In this document: in pieces, positions 11,739-21,605 of the stretch
How the letters are laid out: each line of letters begins with the position of its first letter
Numbering within the stretch: position 1 is the first letter of the stretch
From: Saposhnikovia divaricata
Taxonomy: Eukaryota; Streptophyta; Magnoliopsida; Apiales; Apiaceae
Reading direction: 5' to 3'
DNA length: 64,000 nucleotides
Assembly (NCBI GenBank): GCA_036435485.1
Contig: CM071597.1
Coordinates: forward strand, 168,994,147-169,058,146
Position numbers and translations under genes: made by a program
The notes under the pieces: model-generated
Seen by the model: the letters and a program-made list of their open reading frames with translations, nothing else
Databases searched by the model: none
Told to the model about the DNA's origin: nothing

Positions 11739-14700
11739 CTATGCACTAAACAATTCCGGATATTTATTCCGCATTTCACTTTCTAATTCCCACGTGGCTT
11801 CCTCAACTTGGTGGTTTCTCCAAAGTACTTTCACTAAATTCACTCTCTTAGTTCTTAACTCTTGCACTTTGTAATCTAGGATCTCTACTGGTTTTTCTTC
11901 GTATGTCAAATCCGGACGAATTTCCACTGGTTCGTAGGTTATAACGTGCCTGAAATCAGAATGGTACTCTCTTAATGCAGAAACATGAAACACGTCGTGG
12001 ATATGCTGAAGGTCTGGAGGTAGGGCCAACTGATAAGCTAGTGGTCCTATCTTCTTAAGAATCTCAAAAGGTCCTATATATCTGGGGCTTAACTTGCCTT
12101 TCTTTCCGAATCTCATTACTCCTTTCCAAGGTGAAACTTTCAACATCACCTTATCTCCCACATCAAATGCTTTGTCCTTCCTCTTTTGATTTGCATACTT
12201 CCTCTGTCGATCTTGAGCTGCAACTAACCTTTTTCGAATAACCTCGGTTGCTTGCTTAGTTTGTTGAAGTAATTCCGGTCCGAGTATCTTTCTTTCTCCT
12301 ACTTCATCCCAATATAACGGTGATCTACACTTCCTTCCGTACAAAGCTTCATAAGGTGCCATACATATGCTCGAATGGTAACTATTGTTGTAAGCAAACT
12401 CGACTAGGGGCAAATGCTCATCCCAACTTCCTTTAAAATCAAGTGCACAGGCTCTTAACATATCTTCAACTGTTTGAATCGTCCTTTCACTTTGTCCGTC
12501 GGTCTGTGGATGATATGCAGTGCTCAGATTTAACTTCGTGCCAAGACATTCTTGAAAACTTTTCCAAAATCGTGAAGTAAAACGGGCATCTCTATCAGAA
12601 ACAATCGAAACAGGCACACCGTGACGAACTACAATCTCCTTTAGGTATATGTTCACCAACCTCTCAACGGAATACTTATCACTAATTGGTAGGAAATGCG
12701 CAGATTTAGTGAGTCGGTCGACAATAACCCAAATAGCATCGTGGCTGGCTCTAGTTCGGGGCAATCCTACGACAAAATCCATGGTAATATGCTCCCATTT
12801 CCACTCTGGTATCTCTAAAGGTTGTAGAAGTCCACTTGGTCGTTGATGTTCTGCCTTCACTTTCTGACATGTCAAACACTTACTTACCCATTCTGCAATC
12901 TCCCTCTTCATGTTGGGCCACCAATAATTCAACTTGATGTCTTGATACATTTTTGTGCTCCCTGGGTGAATGGAATATCTCGAGTTATGCGCTTCGCTCA
13001 TAATTTCTTCCTTCAACTCTGTAACATTAGGAATCCATATTCTCGATGCAAATCGCTTAATTCCCTTTTCATCTTTTGAACTTAGAAATTCTTCTCCGGT
13101 CAACTCTGATCTTCTTTCTTCCATCACTTGCTCTTGACAACGGCGAATCTTCTCGAGTAATTCCGGTTGAAACTGAATGCTGTAAACTCTTTCATTGTTT
13201 TGGACTGGGATCTTGACTTCCAATTCCATTTTCTCAAATTCTCTGACCAATTCTTCTGAGGTTGTCAACAGGTTTAGTCTTTCCTTTCTACTTAATGCAT
13301 CAGCTACAACATTAGCCTTCCCTGGGTGATAGTTTATCGAGCAGTCATAGTCCTTGATCAACTCCAACCATCTTCTTTGTCTCATGTTTAATTCCTTCTG
13401 CGTGAATATATACTTTAAGCTCTTGTGATCCGTGTAAATCTCGCATTTCTCTCCGTAAAGGTAATGTCTCCAAATCTTGAGTGCGAAAACAATAGCAGCA
13501 AGTTCCAAATCGTGAGTAGGGTAACGGGACTCATACTCTTTCAATTGCCGAGAGGCATAAGCTATTACTTTTCCGTGTTGCATCAAAACACATCCCAAAC
13601 CCTTGTGAGAAGCGTCGCTGTAAATCACGAAATCGCCTTTCTCATCGGGTAAGGTCAACACCGGGGCAGTAGTCAATCTCTTCTTCAATTCTTGAAAGCT
13701 ATCTTCACATTTGGGGGTCCATTCGAACTTTTCACTCTTTCTGGTAAGTCGAGTCAGTGGCGTAGCTATCTTTGAGAAATCCTTCACGAACCTTCGATAG
13801 TATCCAGCCAATCCAAGGAAACTTCTAACTTCGGTGGGAGTCTTGGGTCTCTCCCAGTCTGCTACGGCTTCTATCTTTGCGGGGTCTACAGAAATCCCTT
13901 CGCCGCTTACAATGTGTCCCAAAAATTGAACTTCTTTTAGCCAGAACTCACACTTTGAGAATTTCGCATATAACTTTTCCTTCCGCAGCGTTTCCAGAAC
14001 TAAACGGAGGTGTTCAGCATGTTCCTCAGGAGACTTCGAGTATATCAGGATGTCATCAATAAATACAATCACGAACTTATCCAAGTACCTCTTGAACACA
14101 CGATTCATCAAGTCCATAAAAGCAGCTGGCGCATTCGTCAATCCAAAAGACATGACTAAGAATTCGTAATGTCCATATCGGGTCCTAAAGGCAGTCTTAG
14201 GAATATCTTCAGGCTTGATCTTTAGTTGATGATAGCCGGATCTCAAATCAATCTTTGAAAAACATCTAGCTCCCTTAAGTTGGTCAAACAGATCGTCGAT
14301 TCGAGGTAAAGGGTACTTATTCTTGATGGTCATCTTGTTCAACTCACGATAATCAATACATAATCGCATGGATCCGTCCTTCTTCTTCACGAACAGCACT
14401 GGAGCTCCCCACGGGGATACACTTGGTCTGATTACGCCTTTGTCAAGTAATTCTTGCAGTTGGGTAGCCAACTCCTTCATCTCAACGGGAGCCATACGGT
14501 ATGGTGCTTTGGAAATTGGTGCAGTTCCCGGGGCAAGATCGATATTGAATTCTATTTCTCTGTCGGGCGGCAATCCAGGTAACTCTTCAGGAAAAACATC
14601 TTCGAATTGATTCACTACAGGAATTTCATCAATGGCAGGGGCTTGCTTCTCGTTGTCAACCACATAAGCTAAGTAGGCTTGACACCCACTTCTTAGTAGT

Positions 14701-16364
14701 TTCTTCGCTTGAATCAAAGTCAGAAAATTACTAGTAGGTTTCCTTCCGCGGAATTGTATTCTTTTGTCGTTGGGTCCCTTTACACTAACCCACTTACGCC
14801 GACAATTGATTTGAGCATCATAACGTGTCAACCAATCCATTCCCAGAATTATATCAAACTCCCCTAAATTAAAAGAAAGAAGGTCTGCTTCGAAACGTTG
14901 TCCTTGGATTTCGATTCCACAATCTGGACATATCTGATCTACCGGGACTTTTTCCTGATTTGCTACTTCTATAATCAATGTCTCCCCTAATGGTACGGAC
15001 TGAATATCCAATTTATTTCTAAAATTCTCCGATATGAAAGATTTTGTTGCTCCCGAATCAAACAAAACACATGCATCTACAGAATTGACTAAAAGCGTAC
15101 CTGCAATCACATCACTATCAGCAATAGCATCCTTCACCGTCATGTTGAAAGTACGAGCAGTTGGCTTGTTGCTGGGAGGTGCCATGAGTCTAGGTGCATT
15201 TGTCTCCTTTGGTGGTGACTTGCAATCTCGTGCAATATGTCCTTTCTTTCCGCAATTGAAACAAGTAACGGCCTTATCCTTGCAGTGAGAAGAATAGTGC
15301 CCTTTCTGTCCACAGTTGTAACAAACAATGCTGGCCAGATTACATGGTCCTGGGTGCTTCCTTCCACACGTTTTGCATTCGGGTAGCGGTGGCCTTCCTT
15401 GAATTAAATTGGCTGCCTGAGGGGGTCTGGACCTTTGATTGTTTCCCCTAGCGTCTTGATTCTCAGTTCTCTTTGTATCATTGCTTCTGTCTTCCCGCTT
15501 CACAAAAGGTCTCTTTCCATTCCGATCGTCCGGCTTCCTCTCAAAATTATTTCCACGATTCTGAAACTTCCTTTTCTTCATATCCTTGTCCTTTGAGTAC
15601 AACTCAGATCCACTTTCCACAATAGATGCTTTTTGAACCACAGTAGCATAGTTGGTGATTTCTAGGACCGCAACTCGATTCTGGATCCACGGCTTCAGCC
15701 CTAGTTGGAAACGTTTAGCTCTCTTTTCGTCAGTATCCACATGGTAAGGCACAAACCTAGAGAGTTCAGAAAACTTGGCTTCATATTCAGCTACAGTCAT
15801 GTTGCCTTGCTTGAGTTCCAGAAACTTGACCTCCATTTGGCTCTCCAAGTATTTAGGAAAATATTTCTCTAAAAATAGCTGCGTGAACCTGGTCCAGGGT
15901 ATGACTACGTTCCCTTCCATTGCTCTCTTTGATTCCCACCAATAATTCGCCTCACCTTTTAACATATAGGCTGCAAAAATGGTTTTCTTCTCTTCTTCTA
16001 CCCCTACGATCTCAAAGGTTTTCTCTATTTCACGTAACCAGATTCTAGCTTCCACTGGGTTAGTGGTACCTTTAAACTCAGGTGGACTCAAGGATTTGAA
16101 TGATTTGAAACTCACAGTAGTTTGGGTTAGTTGAGCTGGAGGTGGATTCCCTCCTACATTTTGGTATAGCTGAGGCTGAGGGTTCTGGGTATGCTGAATA
16201 AGAAAGTTCATAAGTAGACTCATCGGGTTATTTTCTTGGTTGGGACCTCGAGCGAGTTGTGGTTCCGGGTTTGGAACTTGGTTCTGAGGTGGAACCTCAT
16301 TCCCTGGATTCACCTCGGGTTGAGGACGAGGATTCTTTGCGGGTCTTCCTCTTTTTGGTGCCAT
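11739..16364 (-). CDS. gag-pol: Gag-Pol polyprotein of a Tekay/Del-like chromovirus
   Basis: Single 1541-aa frame with no stop or shift. The N-terminus has an AT-hook-like KRGRPAK (residues 4-10). A retrotransposon Gag domain lies at about 95-230. Two CCHC knuckles follow (C348-C351-H356-C361 and C368-C371-H376-C381). The aspartic protease has DSG at 436-438. Reverse transcriptase spans about 600-790 with FIDD at 768-771. RNase H has D917, E954 and D979. Integrase has an H1126/H1133/C1163/C1166 zinc site and D1196, D1257, E1293 with the classic 60 and 35 spacing. A GPF motif is at 1431, and a chromodomain-like tail (about 1488-1539) contains VKVLWRNH. All expected catalytic residues are present. 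Protease, RT/RNase H and integrase would be released by processing; the chromodomain is expected to guide integration to marked chromatin. ATG at 16364 is the first Met. A possible splice acceptor lies just upstream. Confidence 0.97.
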   Translation of the reverse strand: MAPKRGRPAKNPRPQPEVNPGNEVPPQNQVPNPEPQLARGPNQENNPMSLLMNFLIQHTQNPQPQLYQNVGGNPPPAQLTQTTVSFKSFKSLSPPEFKGTTNPVEARIWLREIEKTFEIVGVEEEKKTIFAAYMLKGEANYWWESKRAMEGNVVIPWTRFTQLFLEKYFPKYLESQMEVKFLELKQGNMTVAEYEAKFSELSRFVPYHVDTDEKRAKRFQLGLKPWIQNRVAVLEITNYATVVQKASIVESGSELYSKDKDMKKRKFQNRGNNFERKPDDRNGKRPFVKREDRSNDTKRTENQDARGNNQRSRPPQAANLIQGRPPLPECKTCGRKHPGPCNLASIVCYNCGQKGHYSSHCKDKAVTCFNCGKKGHIARDCKSPPKETNAPRLMAPPSNKPTARTFNMTVKDAIADSDVIAGTLLVNSVDACVLFDSGATKSFISENFRNKLDIQSVPLGETLIIEVANQEKVPVDQICPDCGIEIQGQRFEADLLSFNLGEFDIILGMDWLTRYDAQINCRRKWVSVKGPNDKRIQFRGRKPTSNFLTLIQAKKLLRSGCQAYLAYVVDNEKQAPAIDEIPVVNQFEDVFPEELPGLPPDREIEFNIDLAPGTAPISKAPYRMAPVEMKELATQLQELLDKGVIRPSVSPWGAPVLFVKKKDGSMRLCIDYRELNKMTIKNKYPLPRIDDLFDQLKGARCFSKIDLRSGYHQLKIKPEDIPKTAFRTRYGHYEFLVMSFGLTNAPAAFMDLMNRVFKRYLDKFVIVFIDDILIYSKSPEEHAEHLRLVLETLRKEKLYAKFSKCEFWLKEVQFLGHIVSGEGISVDPAKIEAVADWERPKTPTEVRSFLGLAGYYRRFVKDFSKIATPLTRLTRKSEKFEWTPKCEDSFQELKKRLTTAPVLTLPDEKGDFVIYSDASHKGLGCVLMQHGKVIAYASRQLKEYESRYPTHDLELAAIVFALKIWRHYLYGEKCEIYTDHKSLKYIFTQKELNMRQRRWLELIKDYDCSINYHPGKANVVADALSRKERLNLLTTSEELVREFEKMELEVKIPVQNNERVYSIQFQPELLEKIRRCQEQVMEERRSELTGEEFLSSKDEKGIKRFASRIWIPNVTELKEEIMSEAHNSRYSIHPGSTKMYQDIKLNYWWPNMKREIAEWVSKCLTCQKVKAEHQRPSGLLQPLEIPEWKWEHITMDFVVGLPRTRASHDAIWVIVDRLTKSAHFLPISDKYSVERLVNIYLKEIVVRHGVPVSIVSDRDARFTSRFWKSFQECLGTKLNLSTAYHPQTDGQSERTIQTVEDMLRACALDFKGSWDEHLPLVEFAYNNSYHSSICMAPYEALYGRKCRSPLYWDEVGERKILGPELLQQTKQATEVIRKRLVAAQDRQRKYANQKRKDKAFDVGDKVMLKVSPWKGVMRFGKKGKLSPRYIGPFEILKKIGPLAYQLALPPDLQHIHDVFHVSALREYHSDFRHVITYEPVEIRPDLTYEEKPVEILDYKVQELRTKRVNLVKVLWRNHQVEEATWELESEMRNKYPELFSA

Positions 16365-16762
16365 TTTTTTCTATTAAAATTGAAAACAGGAGCTTGGTCA
16401 AACTAGGTAAAATTATAACAGAATATCGGTGCTGGTAACGTAAACTCTTAAAATCTTATGTCGAATTTCTGAAAATGCTGAAGATATATCTCATGTGTCA
16501 CAATATATATATATTTTTTTTATTTACAGGAGTACTATTATTAAAGCGCAACAACAATAATAAATCTGAAACAGGTAAGGGTGCAAAAATATTAATATCC
16601 ACATATAATCCATCATGGTACCATAAGGTACGTTTAATGCATACATCTGATACAAGCTAGCCAACTCATACATAAACACCATAATGCAAACAAATCTAAT
16701 GCATCACTATACAGAAAGTGGGTCATCAAGAACAAGCCCAAGCTACAATATCAGCTACGGTC
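16365..16762 (-). other. Spacer between the extra ORF and gag, with a candidate 3' splice site
   Basis: A 398-bp untranslated stretch in the chromovirus. In coding orientation a pyrimidine-rich run ending TTTTAATAG (AG at 16372-16371) lies six bases before the gag ATG and could serve as a splice acceptor. No ORF of note is seen on the minus strand. Confidence 0.4.
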
Positions 16763-17722
16763 TCAACGACCAAACATCTCACCCACGCGTCCCTGGAACT
16801 CCTCGATAGCTCTGGCAATCAACTCTGTAACAGCATTGCGATCCACGGCTCCTGTACTAGAGGATGGTAGGGCTGTGAGATCAGTCTGTAGCCCAGTCAG
16901 AATAGCAATAGAGATCTGATGTACGATCTCCATAGGAACATTCCTCACAAGCAAGCTGCCTCCTCCATGAACTGTGGTAGGGTCGACCGACAGTAATCGC
17001 AATATAGCATCTCTAGTGGCAAAAACCTCCTCATAACGAAGCCATGCCCATCGAAACTGCTGGAAAAGATAATCATGAACCATCCAAGGTACAGGCCTTC
17101 GATCCCCTCTCGGCTGCGTGGGCATACCAACTGGCTGTGCTGGGAAAGGTGGAGCAGATGAGATAATCACCTCTGAAGCAGGGATATGTATAGCAGGTGC
17201 AGGAGGAGTAGTATCACAAGCAGGCATGGCACTGACAGGTGGAAACATGTAGTCAGGCACGGTAGGGACTGTCGGCGTCGAAGCATATACGGGAACAGGT
17301 AAAGTAAACAACTCAGCAAGAGCTGCTACTCCTGTAGGTACATCAACTCCGGATACTGGAGCTGACAAGGTAGGTACAACCTCAATACGGACGGGTGAAA
17401 GCTGGCTCTCGTCAACTGGATTAGTAATCTCGGGCACTGGGGTCTCAACTCTGAACGTCTCAGGGGTAGGAGCCTCTAAATCAATCACTGGTGGAGGAGA
17501 ATCGACTATCTCAATGATCTGGTCAGGAGAATCTACTAAATCTATCACATGTGGAGGAGAAGGTGTAAGGATCTGAACTGAAGAATCCTCCGTGTCACTA
17601 ACCATCAGCATAAATTCTTCAGACGGGTCACTGTCTGAACCTGAGCTAAGTGGTCCATGCGGGTAAGGTGTAGGAGATCTATCTCGGGTAGAACGGAAAT
17701 CTGCTGGTCCAGAAGTAGACAT
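16763..17722 (-). CDS. Extra ORF upstream of gag with tandem SUMO-interaction-like motifs
   Basis: Intact 319-aa ORF between the PBS leader and gag, in a different frame from Gag-Pol. I do not recognise a family. The N-terminal ~200 residues are rich in Pro, Ser, Val and acidic residues and look disordered. An acidic Ser cluster (28-48) precedes three tandem 10-residue repeats at 59-88: VIDLVDSPDQ, IIEIVDSPPP and VIDLEAPTPE. Each opens with a hydrophobic core of the SUMO-interacting-motif type (VIDL/IIEI followed by acidic residues). The C-terminal ~110 residues (about 208-319) look folded and helical, with WMVHDYLFQQFRWAWLRYEE-like aromatic content and no known catalytic motif. Codon structure is intact in a very young element, so the ORF was probably coding at insertion. 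Accessory ORFs are known in some plant Gypsy lineages; whether this one is described in Tekay elements I cannot check. SUMO binding is inference. Confidence 0.75.
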   Translation of the reverse strand: MSTSGPADFRSTRDRSPTPYPHGPLSSGSDSDPSEEFMLMVSDTEDSSVQILTPSPPHVIDLVDSPDQIIEIVDSPPPVIDLEAPTPETFRVETPVPEITNPVDESQLSPVRIEVVPTLSAPVSGVDVPTGVAALAELFTLPVPVYASTPTVPTVPDYMFPPVSAMPACDTTPPAPAIHIPASEVIISSAPPFPAQPVGMPTQPRGDRRPVPWMVHDYLFQQFRWAWLRYEEVFATRDAILRLLSVDPTTVHGGGSLLVRNVPMEIVHQISIAILTGLQTDLTALPSSSTGAVDRNAVTELIARAIEEFQGRVGEMFGR

Positions 17723-17936
17723 CTACAAAAGTACGAAAATCTCGGTCAGGTTTCAATCAACTAGCTATGCCTATAAATATATATAAAGGCGTAAGGCGCT
17801 TAGTGCCAAAATCTCAACTTCGTATCATATCTCTAAATTCTCACGTCGCGTTATAGTTCTAGGTTCGTATTACATCTCTAAATTCTCGCATCGGGTTATA
17901 CTCCAAGGCTCGTACGATTCCTAAAAATATAACTAA
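17723..17936 (-). repeat. 5' leader of the chromovirus with a 45-bp tandem repeat
   Basis: Untranslated leader between PBS and the extra ORF. On the plus strand a 45-bp unit starting CGTAT and containing ATCTCTAAATTCTC repeats at 17821 and 17866, with a partial third copy at 17911. No coding frame. Confidence 0.7.
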
Positions 17937-17949
17937 GGCTTTGATACCA
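17937..17949 (-). other. Primer-binding site, initiator tRNA-Met
   Basis: In coding orientation TGGTATCAAAGCC lies four bases after the 5' LTR. It differs at one base from the plant tRNA-iMet complement TGGTATCAGAGCC. Confidence 0.9.
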
Positions 17950-17953
17950 AAAC

Positions 17954-20900
17954 TGTAACGCCCCCAAATCCACCCTGACAGGGGACCCGGGTCGTCACAT
18001 TGTCTCAATATCCTGTAGCACAAGTTACGCAATAACAAAGCAAAATATATAATACAACGGAGCATAAAATGTCCCACTCCGCAGGTCCAAGATCGTCTTC
18101 ACAGTATAATACAAAACAACTTGATACATCTCGAATTAATATGTTACAAAGGTTCACATCAGTAGAAATATAAAGATTCCAGTTGGATCTTCTAATTGTT
18201 GTCGCCATAGCCTTGCGCTTTCCCTTTCCCTTTATAGCCCTGGCTGGACGTCTCGCCTTTCTCCGTCTTGACAGCTGAACAAAATGTTGTAAAGCAAGAA
18301 TGAGCAACTATAGTGCTCAGCAAGTTCTCTTCTCGCTCGGTATATAAATATAATAAGGTTTACCGAAATAAGTACTCAAAATTTTAATATCGAATGTAAC
18401 AATGCGATTTGACTCAAATTTATCTTGAAAAATATCATACTCGAAAGGCTCAAAACTCATCTCAAAACAGAATACTCAAAAGACTCATTTGATATAACTC
18501 TGATAACTCATGATGTAAGAATGAACTGGTCTTCCACCTCTCCGTATCTCGGTGGGGCGATCAACTAACCAACCAAGAATACCGGCCTCCGATGACACCG
18601 CACTTCGCCCGATCACGGCTACAATACGATATCAACTATAATATATATGTATGAATGCTAGCATCATAATGGTTATCAATTCAACCAAGGCAACGAATGC
18701 CTAAATATTCTCGGGTCCGTAAAACGGTACACGAGTCTCTCTTTCTCTATAAAGGGCCTCTTGCCCAAAATTGACCAGTAGAATACAGAATTCCCGAATA
18801 GTTGGGTACAGATAACTTGAGATAACTCTTTCAGAAAATATTTACAAATCTGACGGACTGCCAGTATGACTCAATTTCACCACCAATCCGAACAATGGAC
18901 TGATGTAAATCCTCAATAATAATTTATCGGTTGACATGAACAAAATGCCAAACCTTGACAATAAAATCGACTATCTCGAATCTATGAGAATAGTCCTAAG
19001 ATTAAAGTAATTGGGAGACGTACTGAACAATTAGTACTTCTCGATATTTATAATACTCAACATTGATGAACGTGTAAATAGAATATTTTTCACTTGATCG
19101 ACGAATAAAAAATCTCCAATAATTATAATTTTAAACTCCTATCGGTTAGTTCAAACGAGGAACTAACTGAAAGATAATCAATAAATAACGATTGAATTTG
19201 TACAATAAATTCAATCGAAAAGAATAAATTTAACTATCTCGGACGAATGAGATTAGTTTCACTGAATAAAATAATAGTCGTCTCGAATTAATGAGATCGA
19301 CCCGATATCAATTAAATTGTTTCTACGCATATAGGGATTATAATTCTCAAATAAACTAACTTGACAATATAATAATATTTAACAAGAAATAATTCTCAAA
19401 AGAAATTATTGCATCATATAGAGCGACAGATAATCTCAATATATAACATCTCAAAAATAATTAAGGAATTAAATAACACGAACAGAAATTCACAGTTTCC
19501 AAAAGTTAGGGTAAGAACGAACTTGCCTCGATCTCGAAGTGCAAATGAATGCAGATAAAAATTATACTCTACCCGTGAACTCGGCTTCGGTCTACGGCTC
19601 GGGGATTATTCTCTAAAAATGGCAACCAGAAATACGTGAGCGATTCTTCAGAATAAAATACTCCCGATCCGATAATCTAATTAATAATAATATAATATCT
19701 CATAAAATCTCCGAAATAAATAACAGAAATCAATTCCGGGATAAATAAGTATTTATTCGAACACAGGAATTAAATCTGGAGAATATATCCTATTTTTAAT
19801 CTCTAGAAATCTAAATTCTTACTCAAAATGAAAAATTCAAACATCCGTTTTTATTCAATTTAAAACCATATTTATTATTTTCATTTTAAAACTAATTATC
19901 AAAGAATTCTAATTTTTAAGAAATCTCACAAATTCTAATTTACTAAACTCATTAATAAAACAAATTTTAAATCTCTAAATTAAATCTGACTCGATCCGGA
20001 TTATAAAATAATCTGAAAATATTAATAACAGCTTTTCCAAAATAAAACATATTTTATTCTACTTATTTCACAAATATACCCCTTTTATTGAAAATTAACA
20101 AATCTCTAATTACTAAATAAATAAATTCTAAATTTCATTTTAAAAACCCTAAATAATTCTATTTTTAATCAATTAAACAATTAAACCACTTTTAAAAACA
20201 ATTTATTACTAACTAATTCTAATCAATTAATTAAATCTTGATTTTAAAAATATACAATCGTTAAAACACTAAAATGTATCGTTTTATTACTATATAACAG
20301 CTAAGCAACGGTGTGGGTCCCACCGTGTGGATCCCACCGTGTGGGCCCCACTTTCCCCCTCCCCTGCATCTCCCTCAGATGAACTCGAACTCTCCAAATC
20401 TCTCCTCTCTCACCCTCCCTCTATCTCCCTCCGTACCCTCTCTCTCTCTCGTTCTTCTCTCTATCGTCTCTCTCCCTAAACTCTCTCTAATCTCTCCCGA
20501 CTCTGCACTATAACAGCAACACAAACAACACTACACAATTTCACAACCCACAACAAACACATCAACAATCTCATTCCCTCCAACAATCAAGCCACTCGGA
20601 ACAACACCATGGACTACACTCGAAACCAATCAACCACCATCACCATCGACTGCTCTCTCCCAACTCAATCAATCTCTTCTCTAATCACAATCTCTCTACA
20701 ATTCTCTCTCAATAACAATCTCTCTCGCAATCTCTCACAGTTTCATCCTCTCCGGTTCAATCCACGAGACTACAACTCCTCCCTCCCGACTAACAACAAC
20801 CACGCCACCATTCGACTTTAACCACAACAAACAATCAATTCCCCTCTGCACTCCCTCTCGCACCTCACTCTCTCAATATCTCTCTCCCTCCGCTTCTCTG

Positions 20901-21600
20901 GCAACACCCAACAATACTCAGCCCCTCTCCCGATTCTAATCTCTCCCTACATCTCTCTCGGTTCGTCTCACTGCAATCTCATTCTCTCCCTCAACCCACA
21001 AAACAAAATCGGAATTAAAAGTATTAACAGCAATAATAATAATACTACACCGGCTGACCACATTCAACAATAGACAAAACAAATGAATTGAAAATGATAA
21101 GGAATTAACAGCTATAGTCCTACCCTGCAGTGAATTAGTCCGAGTTTTTTTGGTTTTGCTAGGAGAGGACAGTATGATTTTTTTTTAGAACGAAACTGTT
21201 TTGTTTATCCCTGCTCTGTTCTCACTATGGCTCTGCACTGTTTTTGGTTTGTAGAGTATTTGTGGTTAATAGAAATATAACAGATGGTTTGTAGAGTGAC
21301 CTGTTGTATCTGTTTTAAATATAAGAGTCCCATTACTGATTTAATCATTCCAACTGACAATAATGGAAGACAATTTGATGTGGAATATTAGTGGTATAAT
21401 CATACTCAAATTTTTTTATTTAATAGGTGGGTAATTATTAAATTAAAAGAATAAAAATGGGGGACAATTATAATGATGCAAATATTTAATATAATTTTAA
21501 TAAAAAGATTTCGTTTTTCTCCCGCTGACTAATTAAAACGAGACTCAAAAATTCGGCTAAAAAAAATAAAAATCTATTTCGAAAATTCGTGGTTATTACA
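17954..21600 (-). repeat. 5' LTR of the chromovirus
   Basis: 3,647-bp LTR, starting TGTAACGCCC and ending TTATTACA on the plus strand, followed by the AAATG target duplication. Same length as the left copy, with one substitution noticed (17994). In coding orientation it holds U3 with the GA-rich stretch (21011-20352), the TCP-like repeats (20351-20313) and a TATA-like box (20297-20290). Confidence 0.96.
20290..20351 (-). promoter_or_regulatory. Candidate core promoter of the chromovirus (5' LTR copy)
   Basis: Same arrangement as in the other LTR: three 11-bp near-palindromes starting 20313, 20327 and 20341, two of them holding GGNCCCAC, then TTATATAG at 20297-20290 in coding orientation. As this is the 5' LTR, this copy would drive the element. 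Start site and activity are inferred. Confidence 0.45.
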
Positions 21601-21605
21601 AAATG
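21601..21605. repeat. Target-site duplication AAATG, right copy
   Basis: Directly follows TTATTACA of the right LTR and is identical to 8048-8052. Confidence 0.95.

Larger units (their letters stand above)
8053..21600 (-). mobile_element. Complete Ty3/Gypsy chromovirus, Tekay/Del-like
   Basis: A 13,548-bp element on the minus strand, inserted in the satellite. In coding order it has the 5' LTR (21600-17954), tRNA-Met PBS, leader, a 319-aa extra ORF, a 1541-aa Gag-Pol, PPT and the 3' LTR (11699-8053). LTRs are TG...CA, 3,647 bp each, and I noticed one difference between them (8093 A against 17994 G). The 5-bp target duplication is perfect. Placement in chromoviruses rests on the Ty3/Gypsy domain order (PR-RT-RNaseH-INT) and a chromodomain-like C-terminus; placement in Tekay/Del rests on motif likeness and long LTRs. 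All parts look intact, so it may be autonomous. Confidence 0.95.

Noticed and set aside
12649..15367. Several ORFs of 60-84 aa inside the gag-pol region
   Set aside because: Shadows of the 1541-aa frame on the other strand or in other frames, without own signals.
16500..16540. Plus-strand intron-end-like sequence (TTTTTTATTTACAG)
   Set aside because: Wrong strand for the element, and the ORF after it is short and featureless.
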